Assembly (NCBI GenBank): GCA_963663245.1
Contig: OY760143.1
Coordinates: forward strand, 1,240,001 to 1,304,000
DNA: 64,000 nt
From: JAFGVL01 sp963663245
GTDB lineage: Bacteria > Bacteroidota > Bacteroidia > Bacteroidales > Paludibacteraceae
Reading direction: 5' to 3'
The notes beneath the pieces were generated by a model. The model was not told the DNA's origin and made no database searches. It worked only from the letters and a program-made list of their open reading frames with translations. Shown here one piece after another: positions 61,458-64,000 of the stretch (positions are counted from its first letter, which is position 1; each line of letters opens with the position of its first letter). Both the position numbers and the translations under genes were made by a program.

Positions 61458-62738
61458 ATGAAAAAAACAGTTGCGGCACTTGCCATTTTTTTAGCAAGTA
61501 TAATAACATTAAATGCACAATCGGGAGGGATGTCACTTTCTTTAGATAGTGCTAAGCTAGTGGCCTTAAAGTACAACAAAACCTTAGCAACAAAAGGCCT
61601 CTCTATAGCAGATGCAAATCAAACGCTGTGGCAAAGTATTGCTCAGGGTTTACCTCAGGCAAAAGCTACTTTTAGTTATCAAGAACCTTTGGGAGATGAT
61701 ATTGTGATACCAGGAATTGGCAGTCTGTCTGATCCTACTAGTAATATTCAAGTTCAAGTTACTCAATTAATCTTTAGTGGAAATTATTGGGTGGGCATGA
61801 GGATGTCAAAGCTTGCGAAGCAGATGAGCATTCTTGCGTATAAAAAATCAGAATTGGATATTACGAAACAAGTCGCAGAGTCCTATTTTTCGGTACTTAT
61901 ATCAGAACGAACGGCTCAAATATTATCAGAAAACTTAGTTAATTTAGAACAGCTGCTGAATAATACTGAGACCATGGTATTAGTAGGTGTTGCCGAATCT
62001 ACAAGTGCTGATCAATTAGCAGTACAAGTAGCATCAATGCGAAATTCTATTGTAAAGGTAAACCAACAAATTGAGTTAGCATACAATATGCTTCGCTTAC
62101 AAATTGGATTAGGAGCAGAGTCACCAATTTTTTTAACAGATGATATTGAAGAATTAGTTGATGAAGAGGCTATTAATAGCTTAATGCTTGCGCCATTTAC
62201 CGCGCATCAAAATATTAATATGCAATTGATGAATAAAAATGTGATTTTAGCAAAAAAGCAGGTTGACATGTCTAAAGCGAATTTTTTGCCTAATGTAGCA
62301 GCATTTTATAATTATACTTATAAAGTTTTAGTTCCAGCTTTTGATATGCAATCGCCACATATGGTTGGTTTAACTGCTAGTATGCCTTTGTTTACATCTT
62401 TCTCTAATGTGTCGAAAGTAAAACAAGCAAAAATCAACTATCGTAGTGCTGCTATTGAAATGGATAATCTAAAGGATCAACTTTCTATACAAGAGAAACA
62501 ATTGCGTTTTAACTTGAAAACATCTAATGAAAGTTATAAAATTCAGAAGAAAAACATTGAAGTGTCTCAACGTGTATTTAAAAATATTACTACGAAGTAC
62601 GAACAAGGAGCAGCTTCTGCCTTAGATATTGTAAATGCACACAACAACTTATTAACAGCAGAAAGTAATTATATTAGTTCAATTATGGATTTGCTAAATG
62701 CACAAACAGCATTGAATAACTTATTAGGAAAAAAATAA
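61458..62738 (+). CDS. TolC-family outer-membrane efflux protein
   Basis: A 426-residue protein with a signal peptide (residues 1-20, ending TLNAQ). Two TolC-type repeats are visible: the first with SLDSAKLVALKYNKTLATKG, the second with KKQVDMSKANFLPNVAAFY, each followed by long coiled helices, and the C-terminal QGAASALDIVNAHNNLLTAE. It should form a trimeric outer-membrane duct joined to the adaptor and RND pump encoded next. It lies between tetR (24 bases) and the adaptor gene (19 bases). Confidence 0.92.
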   Translation: MKKTVAALAIFLASIITLNAQSGGMSLSLDSAKLVALKYNKTLATKGLSIADANQTLWQSIAQGLPQAKATFSYQEPLGDDIVIPGIGSLSDPTSNIQVQVTQLIFSGNYWVGMRMSKLAKQMSILAYKKSELDITKQVAESYFSVLISERTAQILSENLVNLEQLLNNTETMVLVGVAESTSADQLAVQVASMRNSIVKVNQQIELAYNMLRLQIGLGAESPIFLTDDIEELVDEEAINSLMLAPFTAHQNINMQLMNKNVILAKKQVDMSKANFLPNVAAFYNYTYKVLVPAFDMQSPHMVGLTASMPLFTSFSNVSKVKQAKINYRSAAIEMDNLKDQLSIQEKQLRFNLKTSNESYKIQKKNIEVSQRVFKNITTKYEQGAASALDIVNAHNNLLTAESNYISSIMDLLNAQTALNNLLGKK

Positions 62739-62757
62739 ACAATTAAACATATATATC

Positions 62758-63813
62758 ATGAAAACGACAAAACGCTTATTGCTTAGCTTACCAATATTGG
62801 GAATTATCTTTTTAGGTACATCTTGTAAACCAAAAGATGCAGCAGAAAATGAAATAGAAAAGAAAGACAGCGCTATGCTTGTTCAAACACAAGTGTTAGA
62901 AAACACATCAATTGCACGAACAGTGTCTTTCTCAAGTAATATTGAATCTGATGAACAAGTACATTTAGTACCAACTACTCCAGGTAAAGTAGAAAGAATT
63001 AGAGTGGATGTAGGTTCAAGAGTTAAAAAAGGACAAGTGTTGGTAGAGATGGATCAGACTATGCTATACCAAGCAAAAGTACAATTAGCTACTTTAACAA
63101 CAGAGTTCAACCGTATGAAGGTTTTAATTAAAAGTGGGAGTGTTTCTCAACAAGCATTTGATCAGGTTAAAGCACAATACGATGTTGCCAAAGCAAATGC
63201 TAAAAACTTAGAAAAGAACACTTTTATTAAAGCACCTTTTGCTGGTGTAATATCAGGTAAATATATGGAAGAAGGAGAAATGTATTCAGGAACTCCCAAC
63301 CCTACTTTAGGAAAAGCAGCCATTGTTTCTTTAGTAAAAATTAAGAAATTAAAGGCAATGATTAATATTCCAGAGAGCTACTATCCTAAGGTAAAAAAAG
63401 GCATGCAAACAAAAGTAGTTTGCGATATTTATCCCGAAGATGTAATTGATGGGAAATTGGCTCAAGTGTATCCAACGATCAATCCAGTTAATCACTCTTT
63501 CCAGGCAGAGATTGCCATCAATAACCCAAAAGAGAAGTACAAGCCAGGCATGTATTGTAGTGTTGAGTTGAACCTAGGAGAGGTAGAAGCTTTAATTGTT
63601 CCTTATCAAACCGTATTAAAAACACAAGGGTCTAATGAGCGTTATGTGTTTGTAAATAAAGGAGGAAAAGCTAAAAGAATATTAGTTAGCCTAGGACAAC
63701 GTTTTAATGATAAAGTAGAAGTTTTATCGAATGAGATAGCTGTAGGAACAGAGTTAGTTGTTGTTGGTCAGTCAAAATTAAAGTCTGGAGATACATTAAA
63801 AGTAACTAAGTAA
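62758..63813 (+). CDS. RND efflux periplasmic adaptor (membrane fusion protein)
   Basis: A 351-residue adaptor with a lipoprotein signal (LGIIFLGTSC, Cys23). The order is typical: lipoyl half (VPTTPGKVERIRVDVGSRVKK), short alpha hairpin, second lipoyl half (FIKAPFAGVISGKYMEEGE), beta barrel, and membrane-proximal domain (YRS-like VLKTQGSNERYVFV). It joins the TolC-type protein to the RND pump. It begins 19 bases after the TolC gene and ends 23 bases before the pump. Confidence 0.93.
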   Translation: MKTTKRLLLSLPILGIIFLGTSCKPKDAAENEIEKKDSAMLVQTQVLENTSIARTVSFSSNIESDEQVHLVPTTPGKVERIRVDVGSRVKKGQVLVEMDQTMLYQAKVQLATLTTEFNRMKVLIKSGSVSQQAFDQVKAQYDVAKANAKNLEKNTFIKAPFAGVISGKYMEEGEMYSGTPNPTLGKAAIVSLVKIKKLKAMINIPESYYPKVKKGMQTKVVCDIYPEDVIDGKLAQVYPTINPVNHSFQAEIAINNPKEKYKPGMYCSVELNLGEVEALIVPYQTVLKTQGSNERYVFVNKGGKAKRILVSLGQRFNDKVEVLSNEIAVGTELVVVGQSKLKSGDTLKVTK

Positions 63814-63836
63814 TAAAAATTTAGAAATACAATACT

Positions 63837-64000
63837 ATGAGTATATATAAATCGTCCGTAAAAAACCCTATTACCACTATATTGGTATTTGTAGCGGTGG
63901 TGATATTTGGCTTGTATTCTTATACTAAGCTTCCGATAGATTTTTATCCAGAAATGGAGTTTCCTTCTATTTCAGTAATGACAACCTATTCAGGAACAAA
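63837..64000 (+). CDS. RND efflux transporter, N-terminal part (runs off the right edge)
   Basis: The frame starts at ATG 63837 and stays open to the end of the window, giving about 54 residues. It reads MSIYKSSVKNPITTILVFVA, then a helix and YSYTKLPIDFYPEMEFPSIS, which is the N-terminus of an RND (AcrB/HAE1-type) inner-membrane pump. It follows the adaptor gene by 23 bases. Length and substrate cannot be judged here because only the beginning is present. Confidence 0.88.
   Translation, partial: MSIYKSSVKNPITTILVFVAVVIFGLYSYTKLPIDFYPEMEFPSISVMTTYSGT

Overview
The window is AT-rich bacterial chromosome from a Bacteroidota species, most likely a marine or sediment Bacteroidales/Marinilabiliales-type organism (the genus cannot be fixed from this sequence). 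Evidence: type IX secretion (T9SS) sorting domains on surface proteins, SprB-type repeats, Bacteroidota-style -7 promoter boxes (TAnnTTTG) in front of many genes, a ~1,100-residue SecA, a lysyl-tRNA synthetase with a C-terminal extension, single-chain PurL, and a flavodiiron protein typical of organisms that meet low oxygen. No rRNA, tRNA, CRISPR array, insertion sequence or prophage was seen.

Layout. 0-5.6 kb (+): a self-contained Lol/MacB-like export operon (periplasmic LolA-like carrier, two FtsX-type permeases, LolD-like ATPase, outer-membrane barrel). 5.6-7.9 kb (-): DUF4395 membrane protein, a CorA-type channel with an altered GMN motif, and a thioredoxin-fold protein lacking both active-site cysteines. 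7.9-11.5 kb (-): gpsA, pgi, prohibitin-like protein and a membrane zinc-ribbon protein, with a promoter and a terminator at the two ends. 11.5-24.1 kb (+): a regulatory region carrying a duplicated leader with a covarying hairpin and an (AC)15 tract, then two secreted surface proteins, one of 3,273 residues built from Ig-like, DUF11 and SprB-type repeats and ending in a T9SS type B sorting domain. 24.1-38.6 kb (-): lysS, a cation/proton antiporter, a transglutaminase-like protein, an MFS transporter, gapA, two tiny Cys/Gly-rich lipoproteins not reported by a 60-residue cutoff, and a secA-lgt-flavodiiron operon. 38.8-44.6 kb: fabG mixed with lipoproteins and secreted proteins of unknown role, including a signal peptide fused almost directly to a T9SS type A sorting domain. 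44.9-51 kb (+): purL, prfA, pyrF. 51-60.5 kb (+): a compact dialkylresorcinol/aryl-polyene-like biosynthetic locus. 60.8-64 kb (+): TetR regulator and TolC/adaptor/RND efflux genes; the RND pump runs off the right edge.

The most interesting system is the 52-60.5 kb locus. It holds a DarA-like flavodoxin-fold enzyme, a DarB-like ketosynthase with Cys-His-Asn, a small HTH-like protein, a BtrH-type Cys acyltransferase, an ABC exporter, a dedicated acyl carrier protein, an elongating ketosynthase with Cys-His-His, and a partner that has lost all three catalytic residues (chain-length-factor-like). It has no ketoreductase, dehydratase or ammonia-lyase of its own, so it should make a simpler resorcinol or cyclohexanedione lipid than flexirubin, possibly acylated and exported. 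The second most interesting is the duplicated, covarying hairpin leader with a dinucleotide repeat upstream of the surface-protein operon, a plausible switch or riboregulator.
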